From contig NZ_KB906968.1 in the NCBI RefSeq assembly GCF_000381745.1, positions 58,511 to 122,510 of the forward strand: DNA of 64,000 nt, in the 5' to 3' direction. Source of the stretch: Psychromonas ossibalaenae ATCC BAA-1528 (GTDB taxonomy: Bacteria; Pseudomonadota; Gammaproteobacteria; Enterobacterales; Psychromonadaceae). Under the pieces are notes generated by a model. That model saw only the letters and a list, made by a program, of their open reading frames with translations. It ran no database searches and was not told the DNA's origin. Position 1 is the first letter of the stretch. Each line of letters opens with the position of its first letter. This document shows positions 27,804 to 38,390 of this stretch, piece by piece. The translations under genes were made by a program, and so were the position numbers.

Positions 27804-27811
27804 TTAATCTA

Positions 27812-28135
27812 TTACTCTGGAATCTGAGTTGAAGTATCTATTTCTGCAGGTGCTTCAACAGGCTGTTCAACAGTTAGGTCTGAAAAGGCTTCATCCGCTG
27901 TTACTTTATTTGTTGAAAGGTTACCTAATACCAGGCTTAATGCAAAAAAAGCTACGGCAAGAATAGCTGTTGTACGAGTCATAAAGTTACCAGCACCGCT
28001 AGCACCAAACACTGTATTTGAAGCTCCAGAGCCAAAAGAAGCCCCCATACCTGCACCTTTACCCTGTTGAATTAATACAAATCCAATTAAGATAATTGCA
28101 ACAATTAAATAAACAACTAACAGCATCTCATACAT
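27812..28135 (-). CDS. secG: Preprotein translocase subunit SecG
   Basis: 107 residues with two transmembrane helices (about 3-22 and 55-73) around LIQQGKGAGMGASFGSGASN, the SecG signature, and an acidic tail. It assists the SecYE channel. It is followed by tRNA-Leu and lies downstream of glmM as in relatives, but across 283 bases rather than directly. Confidence 0.96.
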   Translation of the reverse strand: MYEMLLVVYLIVAIILIGFVLIQQGKGAGMGASFGSGASNTVFGASGAGNFMTRTTAILAVAFFALSLVLGNLSTNKVTADEAFSDLTVEQPVEAPAEIDTSTQIPE

Positions 28136-28418
28136 AAAATATACCTATTTTTTCCAGAAAAACTTCTTGATGCTCCACCAGAGAAGCGGGCGAATATTAC
28201 CCAAAAAACTATAAAACCACAAGCGAATAACGACACTATTTCATTCTTTTAAACAAAGCCTGCCTTAACTGCCCAAATTTCAAACAAAGCGTTGAAATAT
28301 CAGACCAAAAAACAACAAATCACAAGCAGTTGAAATGAATTTTTAATTCTTTTTATAATCAGCCGGGCTGATAAAGGTAAAAAAACGCATTTCACTTCTA
28401 CTTGTGACTTCTTTATAG

Positions 28419-29750
28419 CTATGCTTTTACTTTATCAGCAATGGCCTGTGCATAACCGCGAACTACTTCTTCTTTATCATCTGCTTCTACCATCACCCTG
28501 AATACCGGCTCAGTACCTGATTTACGTAATAATACACGGCCGCGCTCGCCTAATAAGTCTTCAATACGCTTCTGCTCTGCAAGAATATCTTTATCTTGTA
28601 GAGGGTCGATTTCATTATTGAAACGTACATTGAGCAAAACCTGCGGGTATTTTTTCATGCCCTGACGCAGTTCATGCAGTGTCATACGGCTGCCCTGCAT
28701 CGCGCTCATCACCTGTAGACCTGAAACAATACCGTCTCCTGTCGGAAGAAGATCTGAACAAATAACATGCCCTGAGTTCTCAGCACCAATACACCAGTTG
28801 TTTTTATTCATTAATTCCATTACATGACGATCACCAACATCTGAGCGTTCAAACGGAATGCCTAACGTTTTTAGCGCCTGCTCTAAACCTAGATTAGACA
28901 TTTTAGTGCCGACCGCACCGCCTTTCAGCGTGCCGGTGCGCAGTTTATCGCGGGCAATAATATAAAGTAACTCATCACCATCAAGAATATAACCGGTATG
29001 ATCAACCATCATCACGCGGTCACCGTCACCGTCAAATGCAATACCGTAATCCGCTTTTTCTTTAACAACACGCTCAGATAATGCCTGCATGCTGGTTGCA
29101 CCGCAGTTAAGGTTGATGTTCACCCCGTTCGGCTCAACTCCCATAGAGATAACTTTAGCGCCAAGCTCATTAATAACTAAAGGCGCAATATGGTAAGTAG
29201 CACCATTGGCACAATCCACCACTATTTTTAAACCGCTGAGATCGTATTTAGTCGGAAAAGTACTTTTACAAAATTCAATATAGCGCCCGGCAGCATCTTC
29301 AATACGGTAGGCTTTACCTAACTGGCTTGAATCAACACATTTAAGCTCTTTATCAATTTCAGCTTCTATTTCCAGCTCAACTTTCTCTGATAACTTAGTG
29401 CCTTTATCTGAGAAAAACTTAATACCATTATCATAATAAGGGTTATGTGACGCACTAATCACAATACCTGCAGTTGCACGGAAGGTATGAGTTAAATAAG
29501 CGACAGCAGGAGTCGGCATAGGTCCCATTAGTACAGGACGCAGCCCGGCAGCCGTTAAACCGGCCTGTAATGCAGCTTCCAGCATATAACCGGAAATACG
29601 AGGATCTTTACCTATTAATACTTTTTTTGAACCTGATTTAGCTAAAACACGACCGGCAGCCCAGCCCAGCTTTAAAGCAAACTCAGGCGTAATTAAAGAG
29701 GCGCCGACTTTACCGCGAATGCCGTCAGTACCAAAATATTTTTTTTTCAT
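28419..29750 (-). CDS. glmM: Phosphoglucosamine mutase
   Basis: 443 residues. The phosphoserine loop [16 protein letters not shown] places the catalytic Ser at 101, the metal loop is DGDGDR, the sugar loop GAENSGH and the phosphate loop [12 protein letters not shown]. It converts glucosamine-6-phosphate to glucosamine-1-phosphate for peptidoglycan and LPS. It follows folP by 26 bases. Confidence 0.97.
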   Translation of the reverse strand: MKKKYFGTDGIRGKVGASLITPEFALKLGWAAGRVLAKSGSKKVLIGKDPRISGYMLEAALQAGLTAAGLRPVLMGPMPTPAVAYLTHTFRATAGIVISASHNPYYDNGIKFFSDKGTKLSEKVELEIEAEIDKELKCVDSSQLGKAYRIEDAAGRYIEFCKSTFPTKYDLSGLKIVVDCANGATYHIAPLVINELGAKVISMGVEPNGVNINLNCGATSMQALSERVVKEKADYGIAFDGDGDRVMMVDHTGYILDGDELLYIIARDKLRTGTLKGGAVGTKMSNLGLEQALKTLGIPFERSDVGDRHVMELMNKNNWCIGAENSGHVICSDLLPTGDGIVSGLQVMSAMQGSRMTLHELRQGMKKYPQVLLNVRFNNEIDPLQDKDILAEQKRIEDLLGERGRVLLRKSGTEPVFRVMVEADDKEEVVRGYAQAIADKVKA

Positions 29751-29776
29751 AGGTTTCTCTTCTTGTTAAAAATGTA

Positions 29777-30607
29777 TTATTTAAATGAATTAACTGCTTG
29801 TAAAACTTTGATAGCATCAGCGGTTTCTGCGACATCATGCACTCGAATTATCTGCGAGCCCTGCTGCAATGCAATAATCGCGCCCGCAAGACTGCCTGCC
29901 AGGCGTGTATTTATATCACGATTTAATAATTGACCAAACATTGATTTTCTAGAAACTCCCGTGAGAATAGGAAACCCTAACTTCACAAAGTCCCCGGTAG
30001 CGCCCAGCAGCTCAAAATTATGCTCAAGCTGCTTGCCGAATCCGAATCCTAAATCAAGTATGATATTGTCTTTATACAGACCGTTTTCGATGCACAGCTG
30101 CACGCGTTCTAATAAAAAACGTTTCACCTGCTCAACCACATTCTCGTATTGAGGCGCACTCTGCATAGAGCGAGGCTGTCCCTGCATATGCATCAGACAA
30201 ACCGGCACATTAGCTTCGACAGCGACCTGCAGCGCGCCTTCTTCACGTAATGCGCGTACATCGTTAATCAGATCGGCTCCCGCTTTTACCGCTTCCTGCA
30301 TCACCTGTGCTTTACTAGTATCAATTGAAATCCAGCAGTCTAAATTTTCATTTATTTTCTCGATAACCGGTATAACGCGGTCTAACTCCTGCTCAAGACC
30401 GACATCAGAAGCACCTGGACGCGTCGATTCACCACCGATATCAATAATAGCGGCGCCCTGTTCGACCATCTCTGCGGCTTTTTTCAAAGCACTATCATTA
30501 TCAGCAAAACGCCCGCCGTCGGAAAAGGAGTCAGGTGTTACATTTAAAATGCCCATCACCTTAGGCACTCTCAAATCTAGTATTTTATTTCTACTCTGCA
30601 GCTGCAT
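29777..30607 (-). CDS. folP: Dihydropteroate synthase
   Basis: 276 residues from the ATG at 30607, chosen because GGAG sits suitably upstream; an ATG at 30619 would add four residues. It has MGILNVTPDSFSDGG, DIGGESTRPGA, LDLGFGFGK and GVSRKSMFG, covering both substrate sites. It condenses para-aminobenzoate with the pterin pyrophosphate in folate synthesis and is the sulfonamide target. Downstream of ftsH beyond a terminator. Confidence 0.97.
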   Translation of the reverse strand: MQLQSRNKILDLRVPKVMGILNVTPDSFSDGGRFADNDSALKKAAEMVEQGAAIIDIGGESTRPGASDVGLEQELDRVIPVIEKINENLDCWISIDTSKAQVMQEAVKAGADLINDVRALREEGALQVAVEANVPVCLMHMQGQPRSMQSAPQYENVVEQVKRFLLERVQLCIENGLYKDNIILDLGFGFGKQLEHNFELLGATGDFVKLGFPILTGVSRKSMFGQLLNRDINTRLAGSLAGAIIALQQGSQIIRVHDVAETADAIKVLQAVNSFK

Positions 30608-30619
30608 TTTATTCTCCAT

Positions 30620-30649
30620 AAAAAAAACCTAAGCAAGCTTAGGTTTTTT
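30620..30649 (-). terminator. Terminator between ftsH and folP
   Basis: AACCTAAGC / GCTTAGGTT with a minimal loop and A/T tracts on both sides, about 30 bases past the ftsH stop. It overlaps the region just upstream of folP, so folP may depend on partial read-through. Confidence 0.8.
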
Positions 30650-30676
30650 ATTAACTCATATCACACCGTTTAGCGT

Positions 30677-32587
30677 TTACTGATCGTCTTTTTTCTCTTC
30701 ACTTTCAACAATAACCGCTTCTTCAGTGTCTGCTGATTGTGCTTCTTCAACAGGTTCAGCTTTAGCATTCACCTCAACCTCATCAGTCCAGTCTGACGGT
30801 GCACGCACTTCTACACGTGCCATTAAATCATCTACTTGTGCAGTATCAATGGTTTCAAACTTCATTAATGCGTCTTTCATAGCATGCAGAATATCAATAT
30901 TCTCGGTCAATATTTTTTCTGCTCGCTCATAATTACTCTCAATGATAGATTTAACTTCATCATCGATAATTTTACCCGTTTCATGAGAGACAACGTTCGA
31001 ACGTAATGTATTTGAATCCGCAGTTAATAGAATCGGCCCTAATTTTTCAGAGAAGCCCCATTCCGTTACCATCGCACGGGCAATAGATGACGCCTGTTTA
31101 ATATCCTGAGATGCACCGGTAGAAACTTTACCTTTACCATAAATTAATTCTTCTGCAATTCGTCCGCCGTACGCCACTGAAATACTACTTTCTAATTCAG
31201 TACGGTTCTGGCTGATCTGATCACCTTCTGGTAAAAACTGCGTTACACCTAATGCACGCCCGCGAGGGATAATCGTCACTTTATGAATAGGGTGATGCTG
31301 AGGTACCAGCTTAGCAACAATTGCGTGCCCTGCTTCATGATAAGCTGTTGACTCTTTATCTTCTTCACGCATTACTAGACTGCGGCGTTCTGCCCCCATT
31401 AGGATTTTATCACGTGCCTGCTCAAAATCTTCTTTAGTTACTGTGCGTTTATTGCCGCGAGCGGCAAAAAGTGCAGCTTCATTAACTAGATTCGCAAGAT
31501 CTGCACCAGAGAAACCAGGCGTACCACGCGCTAGAACATTCGCTTTCACATCTTCACATAGCGGCACTTTACGCATATGAACATTTAAAATCTGTTCACG
31601 GCCGCGTACATCCGGTAAACCAACAACAACCTGACGGTCAAAACGTCCAGGACGTAATAAAGCGGCATCAAGTACATCAGGACGGTTAGTTGCGGCAATA
31701 ACGATAATACCTTCATTACCTTCAAAACCATCCATTTCAACTAACAGCTGATTCAATGTCTGCTCACGCTCATCATTACCGCCGCCGACACCAGCGCCAC
31801 GCTGACGACCAACAGCATCAATCTCATCGATAAAAACGATACACGGCGCTGATTTTTTTGCCTGTTCGAACATATCACGTACACGGGATGCACCAACACC
31901 AACAAACATCTCCACAAAATCAGAGCCTGAAATGGCAAAGAACGGTACTTTGGCTTCACCGGCAATTGCTTTTGCCAGTAAGGTCTTACCCGTTCCCGGA
32001 GGACCTACTAACAAGACACCTGTCGGAATACGTCCGCCCAGTTTCTGGAATTTTGAAGAGTCTTTTAAATAATCAACTAATTCTTTTACATCTTCTTTGG
32101 CTTCATCACAGCCGGCTACATCGGTAAAAGTTGTTTTGATCTGATCTTCACCCATCAGTTTGGCTTTACTCTTACCAAACGACATTGCACCGCCTTTGCC
32201 GCCGCCCTGCATATTACGCATAAAGAACACCCACACGCCGATCAAGAGCAGCATAGGGAACCAGGAAACAAATATTGAAGCTAAGAAACTGGTTTCTTCC
32301 GGCGGAATACCTTCAACCTGAACATTGTGTTTGATTAAATCATTTAACAGATCCAGATCTGGTGCTGGGATATAAGTAACAAAAGGTGTCTGATTACTTT
32401 TCAGCCCTTTAATTACCTGCCCGTCAATCTTAACCTGCTGAATCTGTCCCTGGCTGACTTCTTTGACGAATGTTGTGTAGTCCATTTGGGAACTTTTCCC
32501 TTCCTCTGCCCCAAACCCCTGGAATAGAGACATCAATACTACTGCGATGACTAGCCACAATATCAGGTTTTTTGCCATGTCGTTCAA
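30677..32587 (-). CDS. ftsH: ATP-dependent zinc metalloprotease FtsH
   Basis: 636 residues. Two N-terminal transmembrane helices flank a periplasmic domain; the AAA+ module has GPPGTGKT and [13 protein letters not shown] plus the pore motif [11 protein letters not shown]; the protease domain has HEAGH. It degrades membrane proteins and regulators such as LpxC in E. coli. The frame starts at a TTG (32587) with GAGG eight bases upstream; an ATG three codons later is the alternative. It follows rlmE. Confidence 0.97.
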   Translation of the reverse strand: MNDMAKNLILWLVIAVVLMSLFQGFGAEEGKSSQMDYTTFVKEVSQGQIQQVKIDGQVIKGLKSNQTPFVTYIPAPDLDLLNDLIKHNVQVEGIPPEETSFLASIFVSWFPMLLLIGVWVFFMRNMQGGGKGGAMSFGKSKAKLMGEDQIKTTFTDVAGCDEAKEDVKELVDYLKDSSKFQKLGGRIPTGVLLVGPPGTGKTLLAKAIAGEAKVPFFAISGSDFVEMFVGVGASRVRDMFEQAKKSAPCIVFIDEIDAVGRQRGAGVGGGNDEREQTLNQLLVEMDGFEGNEGIIVIAATNRPDVLDAALLRPGRFDRQVVVGLPDVRGREQILNVHMRKVPLCEDVKANVLARGTPGFSGADLANLVNEAALFAARGNKRTVTKEDFEQARDKILMGAERRSLVMREEDKESTAYHEAGHAIVAKLVPQHHPIHKVTIIPRGRALGVTQFLPEGDQISQNRTELESSISVAYGGRIAEELIYGKGKVSTGASQDIKQASSIARAMVTEWGFSEKLGPILLTADSNTLRSNVVSHETGKIIDDEVKSIIESNYERAEKILTENIDILHAMKDALMKFETIDTAQVDDLMARVEVRAPSDWTDEVEVNAKAEPVEEAQSADTEEAVIVESEEKKDDQ

Positions 32588-32765
32588 GATGTAAACCTCA
32601 TGTTAATTAATATAAATTTCTTAGTAGACTACTACAGTTTAAAAAGCGTCGCTACTAAATATGTTTAGTACAGATAAGCCGGATCACTAATAGTTTCTCC
32701 AGTCTGTAAATATCTGCTTATTACAGCTAAAAATTATCTTTTCTACGGACTGCCGCATACATTTT

Positions 32766-33419
32766 CTACGCTTTAAATCCAGTCGCAACTAAATAGACTT
32801 CACGCGAGCGTGAACGTGAAGAGTCAGGCTTACGTGTTTTGACCGTTTTAAACACTTTACGCACTTCTCCCATAAACGCTTCGAAATCAGCGCCCATAAA
32901 TACTTTTACAATAAAACTGCCGTCTTTAACCAGTACATCACGACACATATCTAATGCCAACTCAACTAAATACATTGATTTAGGCTGATCGATAGCGGCG
33001 CTGCCGGTCATATTAGGCGCCATATCAGAAAGAACAACATCAACTTTATTGTCACCGATACGGGTTAACAGTGCATTTAAAACACTCTCCTCGCGGAAAT
33101 CTCCCTGCAAAAAATCAACTCCGGCAATTGAATCCATCGATAAAATATCACAGGCAATCACTTTACCATTTAAACCAACCGTATCAACAGCCCACTGCGA
33201 CCAGCTGCCGGGGGCGGCTCCAAGATCAACAACCGTCATGCCGGAACGAATTAACTTGTCTTTTTTATTGATCTCATCAAGTTTAAAAACCGCCCGTGAA
33301 CGTAAACCTTTTTTATTGGCCTCTTTAACATAAAAGTCATTTACGTGTTCCTGCATCCAGCGTTTTGAGCTCGCAGATGCCGTTTTTTTAAGACGATTTG
33401 AATTCTCGCTTTTAGACAT
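32766..33419 (-). CDS. rlmE: 23S rRNA (uridine(2552)-2-prime-O)-methyltransferase
   Basis: 217 residues, an FtsJ-type SAM methyltransferase. SAM motif I is [15 protein letters not shown], then [10 protein letters not shown] and the Lys-containing [10 protein letters not shown]. It methylates U2552 of 23S rRNA late in 50S assembly. It is divergent from yhbY, the conserved arrangement. Confidence 0.96.
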   Translation of the reverse strand: MSKSENSNRLKKTASASSKRWMQEHVNDFYVKEANKKGLRSRAVFKLDEINKKDKLIRSGMTVVDLGAAPGSWSQWAVDTVGLNGKVIACDILSMDSIAGVDFLQGDFREESVLNALLTRIGDNKVDVVLSDMAPNMTGSAAIDQPKSMYLVELALDMCRDVLVKDGSFIVKVFMGADFEAFMGEVRKVFKTVKTRKPDSSRSRSREVYLVATGFKA

Positions 33420-33634
33420 TAGTGTGTTCCTTAAAATTTTATCGTAACTGTATTATCAATATAGCTGATACAGCATAGTAAAACAGCCGGGTAGAGACCC
33501 TCTTAGCGTCCCTGAAACGTCATTTTATTAATACAGTTATTCTTCTAATTGGTGATAAATAACAATCCAAATAGTAAAGGTTAATATTTAAGGGTAGAAT
33601 GAACTGTTTTCAACCCTTAATGAAAGAAATTTGC

Positions 33635-33931
33635 ATGAAATTATCCAATAAACAAAAGAAGCACCTGAAAGGTCTTGCTCACAGTTTAAAACCTGTTGTT
33701 CTACTTGGCCAGAACGGCCTGACTGAAGGCGTATTAGCAGAAATAGAGAATGCTCTTAACTTTCACGAATTAATCAAAGTAAAAATTGCTACTGATGATC
33801 GTGAAGTTAAACAGTTAATTATTGATGCAATTGTTCGCGAGACAGGAGCACTTAATATTGCCAAAATAGGCCATATAGTGGTTTTATTCCGCCAAAGCGA
33901 CGATAAAAAGATAGAATTACCGCGTAAATAA
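33635..33931 (+). CDS. yhbY: Ribosome assembly RNA-binding protein YhbY (CRM domain)
   Basis: 98 residues from the ATG at 33635, which gives the E. coli YhbY length; an in-frame ATG at 33599 would add 12 unconserved residues. The CRM fold is clear: KQKKHLKGLAHSLKPVVLLG, GLTEGVLAEIENAL and RETGALNIAKIG. It associates with pre-50S particles. A shared terminator separates it from convergent greA. Confidence 0.95.
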   Translation: MKLSNKQKKHLKGLAHSLKPVVLLGQNGLTEGVLAEIENALNFHELIKVKIATDDREVKQLIIDAIVRETGALNIAKIGHIVVLFRQSDDKKIELPRK

Positions 33932-34006
33932 TTTTATTCCGAGCAGTTAATGCAGAGAATATAAATATAGAACTGAAACGGAAATAATAATCCGCTGTTT
34001 AGTTTA

Positions 34007-34036
34007 TAAAAAGCCCAGTTTTCACTGGGCTTTTTT
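34007..34036. terminator. Bidirectional terminator between yhbY and greA
   Basis: AAGCCCAGT (34011-34019), loop TTTC, ACTGGGCTT (from 34024), with A- and T-tracts on both sides. Confidence 0.92.
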
Positions 34037-34057
34037 GTATTCCACGCTTAATGAAGT

Positions 34058-34537
34058 TTATGCCACATACTGCACGTTGATAATTTCATATTCAATTGTG
34101 CCGCCTGGGGTTTCGATAGCAATTTCATCATCCAGCATTTTTCCAATTAATCCGCGTGCGATCGGTGAACTAACTGAAATTAAATTTTTCTTGATATCGG
34201 CTTCATCATCACCAACGATACGGTATGTTACTTCATCATCGGTATCAATATTAACAATCGTTACTGTTGTACCAAAAATAACCTTACCGTTATTAGTCAG
34301 CTTACTAACATCAATAACTTGTGCGTTAGATAATTTTGCTTCGATATCTTGAATTCGGCCTTCACAAAATCCCTGTTGTTCACGCGCAGCATGATACTCA
34401 GCATTTTCTTTTAAATCACCGTGTTCGCGGGCTTCGGCAATCGCATTCACTATTTCTGGACGCGTCACAGTTTTTAACTGTTCTAATTCGGTGCGTAAAT
34501 TCGCAGCACCAGTGGCCGTCATTGGATATTGAACCAT
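34058..34537 (-). CDS. greA: Transcription elongation factor GreA
   Basis: 159 residues, near-standard length. The N-terminal coiled coil contains [20 protein letters not shown] with the acidic tip residues, followed by the FKBP-like C-terminal domain ([11 protein letters not shown]). It stimulates transcript cleavage in backtracked RNA polymerase. Confidence 0.97.
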   Translation of the reverse strand: MVQYPMTATGAANLRTELEQLKTVTRPEIVNAIAEAREHGDLKENAEYHAAREQQGFCEGRIQDIEAKLSNAQVIDVSKLTNNGKVIFGTTVTIVNIDTDDEVTYRIVGDDEADIKKNLISVSSPIARGLIGKMLDDEIAIETPGGTIEYEIINVQYVA

Positions 34538-34603
34538 TAAAAATCACCTTATTTAAACTTTACAGTATCTGAAAAGGCAGACATTTTACGGTAATTTTCT
34601 GAT

Positions 34604-35377
34604 TTAGTCATTGTCTAACGAGAAAATAGAGACGCTATTTTTATAAATTTGCGCTGCTAAACAATTTTTTGATTCACTGCGCAGTGCCGCAAGTGATTCA
34701 AAAACAGAAATAACATTAAGTGGCGAGTTATAGCGTTCCGCCTGCTGGTAAAGCGCCATATCCGGTGCGTCAGTCTCTAATACCAGAGATTCAACGGGCA
34801 GCTGACTGATGGTTGTTTTTGTTCGCGTTGAATTAGGGTAAGTAATCACTGCCCCTACGCCTATTTTAAAACCTAAAGCTATAAATGCGCATGCAACATC
34901 AAAACTGCCGGAAAACGCATGATAGACACCACCGCAGGTAAACTTCTGCTCCTTTAATATTTCTAACACTCTACCCTGCTTTTTAACAACATGTAAAATC
35001 ACAGGCAGCTGCAGTTTTTGCGCAAGCTGCACCTGACGGATAAATACCTGCTCCTGCAGCTGCATATCTGCATCGGCAAATTTATCTAACCCAATTTCTC
35101 CCAGCGCAACACACTGCGTACCGCTGTTTTGCAATAGTTTTTCCAGGTACTGAAAATCACTTTCTTGAAAAGTAGTAATAAAATGCGGATGGCAGCCGAG
35201 TCCGTAATAAAGCTGTTTATGAACGGCGCATAATTCGATGATATCAGACCAGCTGCCCGGCGCTGTTCCGGGAATAACTAACCGCTTTATATCCTGTTCC
35301 TGCAGCTGTTTTAATAATGCTTCCCGCTGCTCATTAAAGCAGGAAAAATTTAAATGGCAGTGACTGTCAATAAACAT
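34604..35377 (-). CDS. yjjV: TatD-family metal-dependent hydrolase (YjjV-like)
   Basis: 257 residues from the ATG at 35377. The frame extends to 35443 but that part overlaps the prfC terminator, so the inner start is preferred. Metal-binding motifs are FIDSHCHL, ALGEIGLD, LPVILHV, VYHAFSGS and LLETDAPD. It matches YjjV better than TatD. Family members act as deoxyribonucleases or on D-aminoacyl-tRNA; the substrate is not certain here. Confidence 0.88.
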   Translation of the reverse strand: MFIDSHCHLNFSCFNEQREALLKQLQEQDIKRLVIPGTAPGSWSDIIELCAVHKQLYYGLGCHPHFITTFQESDFQYLEKLLQNSGTQCVALGEIGLDKFADADMQLQEQVFIRQVQLAQKLQLPVILHVVKKQGRVLEILKEQKFTCGGVYHAFSGSFDVACAFIALGFKIGVGAVITYPNSTRTKTTISQLPVESLVLETDAPDMALYQQAERYNSPLNVISVFESLAALRSESKNCLAAQIYKNSVSIFSLDND

Positions 35378-35396
35378 ATTTTTTCCGTTTGCAGGT

Positions 35397-35424
35397 ACAA
35401 AAAAAGCGTCCGGAGACGCTTTAA
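35397..35424 (-). terminator. prfC terminator
   Basis: AAAGCGTC (35403-35410), loop CGGA, GACGCTTT (35415-35422), U-tract on the minus strand, about 30 bases past the prfC stop and just before yjjV. Confidence 0.85.
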
Positions 35425-35449
35425 TTAATAGCATAATTAACAAAGCCTG

Positions 35450-37036
35450 TTAATGTTCGCGTGTTTTTCTAAAGTTAACTGCAGGATAACGTTCAATAGC
35501 AAGATTCAAGTTAACCATAGTCGGGGCAACATAAGTTAAATTGTTACTACCGTCTAGTGCTAAATTATCATAGGCTTTTTTCTCAAATTCAGCCATCTTC
35601 TGCGGATCTTCACTATCTACCCATAATGCAGTTGCAACACTGATACCTTCGTAAATTGCTTCTACTTTATATTCAGATTTAAGGCGTTGTACAACCACTT
35701 CAAACTGCAGTACACCTACCGCGCCTACAATTAAATCATTGCTGCGTAATGGTCGAAAAACCTGTACCGCACCTTCTTCTGAAAGCTGCATCAAACCTTT
35801 TAGCAGCTGCTTTTGTTTGAGCGGATCTTTTAAACGAATACGACGGAACATTTCCGGCGCAAAGTTGGGAATACCGGTAAATTTGAGTTCTTCATTAGTA
35901 GTAAAGGCATCACCGATTTGAATCGTACCGTGATTATGTAAACCGATAATATCACCCGGATAAGCCTCTTCAGCAGCAGCGCGATCCCCGGCCATAAAAG
36001 TAACCGCATCGGAAATGCTGACCATTTTACCGGTACGCACATGGCGCATTTTCATGCCTTTTTCATACTTGCCTGAACAAACACGCATAAATGCAATACG
36101 GTCACGATGTTTAGGATCCATATTTGCCTGAATTTTAAAAATAAATCCTGAAAATTCTTTTTCAGTCGGCTCAACAACACGCTGCTTTGCAATTCTAGAA
36201 AGCGGTTTTGGCGCCCATTCAACCAGCCCGTCTAATACATGGTCTACACCAAAGTTACCTAATGCGGTACCAAAATAAACCGGAGTTAATTCACCTTTTA
36301 AGAATAACTCATGGTCAAACTCATGAGAGGCGCCTACAACCAGCTCCATTTCTTCACGCAGATCTTCTGCATATAACGGCAGCGCTTCATCAAGCTCAGG
36401 ATTATCTAAGCCTTTAATTATTCGGCTCTCTTGAATGGTATGCCCCTGACCCGTTGAATATAAGATCACTTCATCACGCAGCAGGTGGTATACACCTTTA
36501 AACTCTTTGCCCATACCAATAGGCCAGGTAATTGGAGCACAGGCAATATTTAAAACCTCTTCAACTTCATCCATTAACTCGATCGGATCACGAATATCAC
36601 GGTCACATTTATTCATAAATGTAATGATCGGCGTATCACGCAGGCGTGTAACCTCCATTAATTTAATCGTACGCTGCTCAACACCTTTTGCAGAGTCAAT
36701 GACCATTAAACATGAATCTACAGCGGTTAATGTACGATAAGTATCTTCCGAGAAGTCTTCGTGTCCGGGAGTATCAAGCAGATTCACTAAACCGTTATTA
36801 TACGGAAACTGCATCACAGAAGTGGTAATCGATATACCGCGATCTTTTTCCATCTCCATCCAGTCAGATTTTGCATGCTGCCCCGATTTTTTACCTTTTA
36901 CTGTACCGGCTTTCTGCAGCGCGTTACCAAACAAAAGTACTTTTTCAGTGATGGTTGTTTTACCCGCATCGGGGTGTGAGATGATAGCAAAAGTCCTTCT
37001 TTTCCTTACATTCTCTATGATGTCTTTGTTTGGCAT
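35450..37036 (-). CDS. prfC: Peptide chain release factor 3
   Basis: 528 residues, a translational GTPase. It has [28 protein letters not shown] and the RF3-specific C-terminal domain. It recycles RF1 and RF2 after peptide release. It is monocistronic or with yjjV; a terminator lies between. Confidence 0.97.
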   Translation of the reverse strand: MPNKDIIENVRKRRTFAIISHPDAGKTTITEKVLLFGNALQKAGTVKGKKSGQHAKSDWMEMEKDRGISITTSVMQFPYNNGLVNLLDTPGHEDFSEDTYRTLTAVDSCLMVIDSAKGVEQRTIKLMEVTRLRDTPIITFMNKCDRDIRDPIELMDEVEEVLNIACAPITWPIGMGKEFKGVYHLLRDEVILYSTGQGHTIQESRIIKGLDNPELDEALPLYAEDLREEMELVVGASHEFDHELFLKGELTPVYFGTALGNFGVDHVLDGLVEWAPKPLSRIAKQRVVEPTEKEFSGFIFKIQANMDPKHRDRIAFMRVCSGKYEKGMKMRHVRTGKMVSISDAVTFMAGDRAAAEEAYPGDIIGLHNHGTIQIGDAFTTNEELKFTGIPNFAPEMFRRIRLKDPLKQKQLLKGLMQLSEEGAVQVFRPLRSNDLIVGAVGVLQFEVVVQRLKSEYKVEAIYEGISVATALWVDSEDPQKMAEFEKKAYDNLALDGSNNLTYVAPTMVNLNLAIERYPAVNFRKTREH

Positions 37037-37327
37037 TTATTTATTTCTCTAATTATGTACACAGCAATGTACGTTTTAATCACGTTAATTTAACCGCGTT
37101 AAACTGATATTTGGGATAATTTTCGCGATTATAGCAAATTCGTACGACGGTTTCCTTTTGTAATTTAAATAAAAAGAAAGCACAACAGAGGTATTTAATA
37201 TCAATGCTGTTCACTTTGTTTTTTACCTGTGCAAACTCTTTACTATACTTAATTCGTGTTCGGGTTGTTTTTGCGGACATACAATAGTTTTATCAATGGT
37301 CTCCATTACCACAGAGAGGTTCATTTC

Positions 37328-37510
37328 ATGAGAGCTTTCCTTTTAATTTTGTTTTGCGGAACGGTAGGTGGTTTAGTTGTATCGGCGATAAACAGTATTA
37401 CGCCATTTGGCATGGTACTGGTATCACTAGTTATTTTGTGGGGGGCAACTAAAGCACTGGATCTAATTGAGCATTCTTATCATGGCACAAAGAATGAAAA
37501 AAAAGAGTGA
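37328..37510 (+). CDS. Small membrane protein, unknown
   Basis: 60 residues from the ATG at 37328 with AGAGAGG eight bases upstream; the frame's first ATG (37256) has no such site. Two closely spaced hydrophobic segments (about 2-20 and 25-45) precede a charged tail ending KNEKKE. No family recognised. It stands alone between prfC and the convergent 110-residue gene. Confidence 0.55.
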   Translation: MRAFLLILFCGTVGGLVVSAINSITPFGMVLVSLVILWGATKALDLIEHSYHGTKNEKKE

Positions 37511-37602
37511 CGGGTGATTTATGTCTTAGCGCAGAAAAACGATTAAAGGGACCAAACGGCCCCTTTAATAATTCGAACTTACAACAATTTTGTTTGTGAG
37601 GT

Positions 37603-37935
37603 TTATAAGTCGTAATGCCATTCAGGGGATTTTGGATAGACACACTCACCACAATTATCACAGGCTCTGAGCAGATCATCGATCAGTGGTTCAGGAATAG
37701 ACCAGGAATCCAGCTCTGCAACAACATTATCTAAAGAATTTACTGAACCGGTCACGGTCAGTGCAATATCGTGAGTTCGCTGAGCTCGCTCCAACCCTTC
37801 TTTAAGCACAGCTTTAGCTGTTGATATTTTATTCTCATTGCCCATCGCACAAACAACTGATTTTGAAAAAACGGTATAAATCTTACTTACCTGTACAAAA
37901 AATGCATCGTCTATAGCCTGTTGGATAATATTCAC
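37603..37935 (-). CDS. Conserved hypothetical protein with C-terminal Cys motif
   Basis: 110 residues from a GTG at 37935 with AAGGAGA upstream; the frame continues to 38016 without a site. The helical N-terminal half (NIIQQAIDDAFFVQVSKIY) and a C-terminal ACDNCGECVY with CxxCxxC spacing stand out. It could bind a metal or form disulfides. No transmembrane segment. Function not recognised. Confidence 0.6.
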   Translation of the reverse strand: MNIIQQAIDDAFFVQVSKIYTVFSKSVVCAMGNENKISTAKAVLKEGLERAQRTHDIALTVTGSVNSLDNVVAELDSWSIPEPLIDDLLRACDNCGECVYPKSPEWHYDL

Positions 37936-38390
37936 ACTGACTCTCCTTACTGGTAACGATATTATAGATTTGCTCAAACAACAGGGACAATGCTTTAAAA
38001 GCAACACTGCAAACAACGAACGAGTAACAGGAGTACTGCGTTGCGCCCTGTTAAAATGGTGGCTGTCTATCCCTACATTGATTAAATGTAGCTCCCTTTT
38101 CCAGTATTTCTATTACACCTTATTACCCCGCAACGAAATACGAAAATCAAAGAGGGCCAGCAGCTACATTATCTAAGAAACAAGCAACCACAAAGCAATA
38201 AGCCATTGATTGAATAAAACTAAACATATAGTCTTCTTATTTTGGATACAATCATAAGGTAATAATTGATAAACAAGTTTTTATAAGAAGTTGAAGTTCA
38301 TCTTAGGCGGGGTTAGTAAAGCTTACAGTGGTTTAAAATTACACTGCAGATTTAAACCCGCAGTGCATACTTTAGTCTCTATTACAGCAG
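37936..38390. other. Spacer without recognisable genes
   Basis: About 450 AT-rich bases. The only structure seen is a weak inverted repeat CACTGC (38342-38347) / GCAGTG (38360-38365) beyond the next gene's stop, without a U-tract. Confidence 0.4.

Noticed and set aside
35378-35443. Longer start for the YjjV-like protein
   Set aside because: The extension runs through the prfC terminator hairpin and adds no conserved residues.
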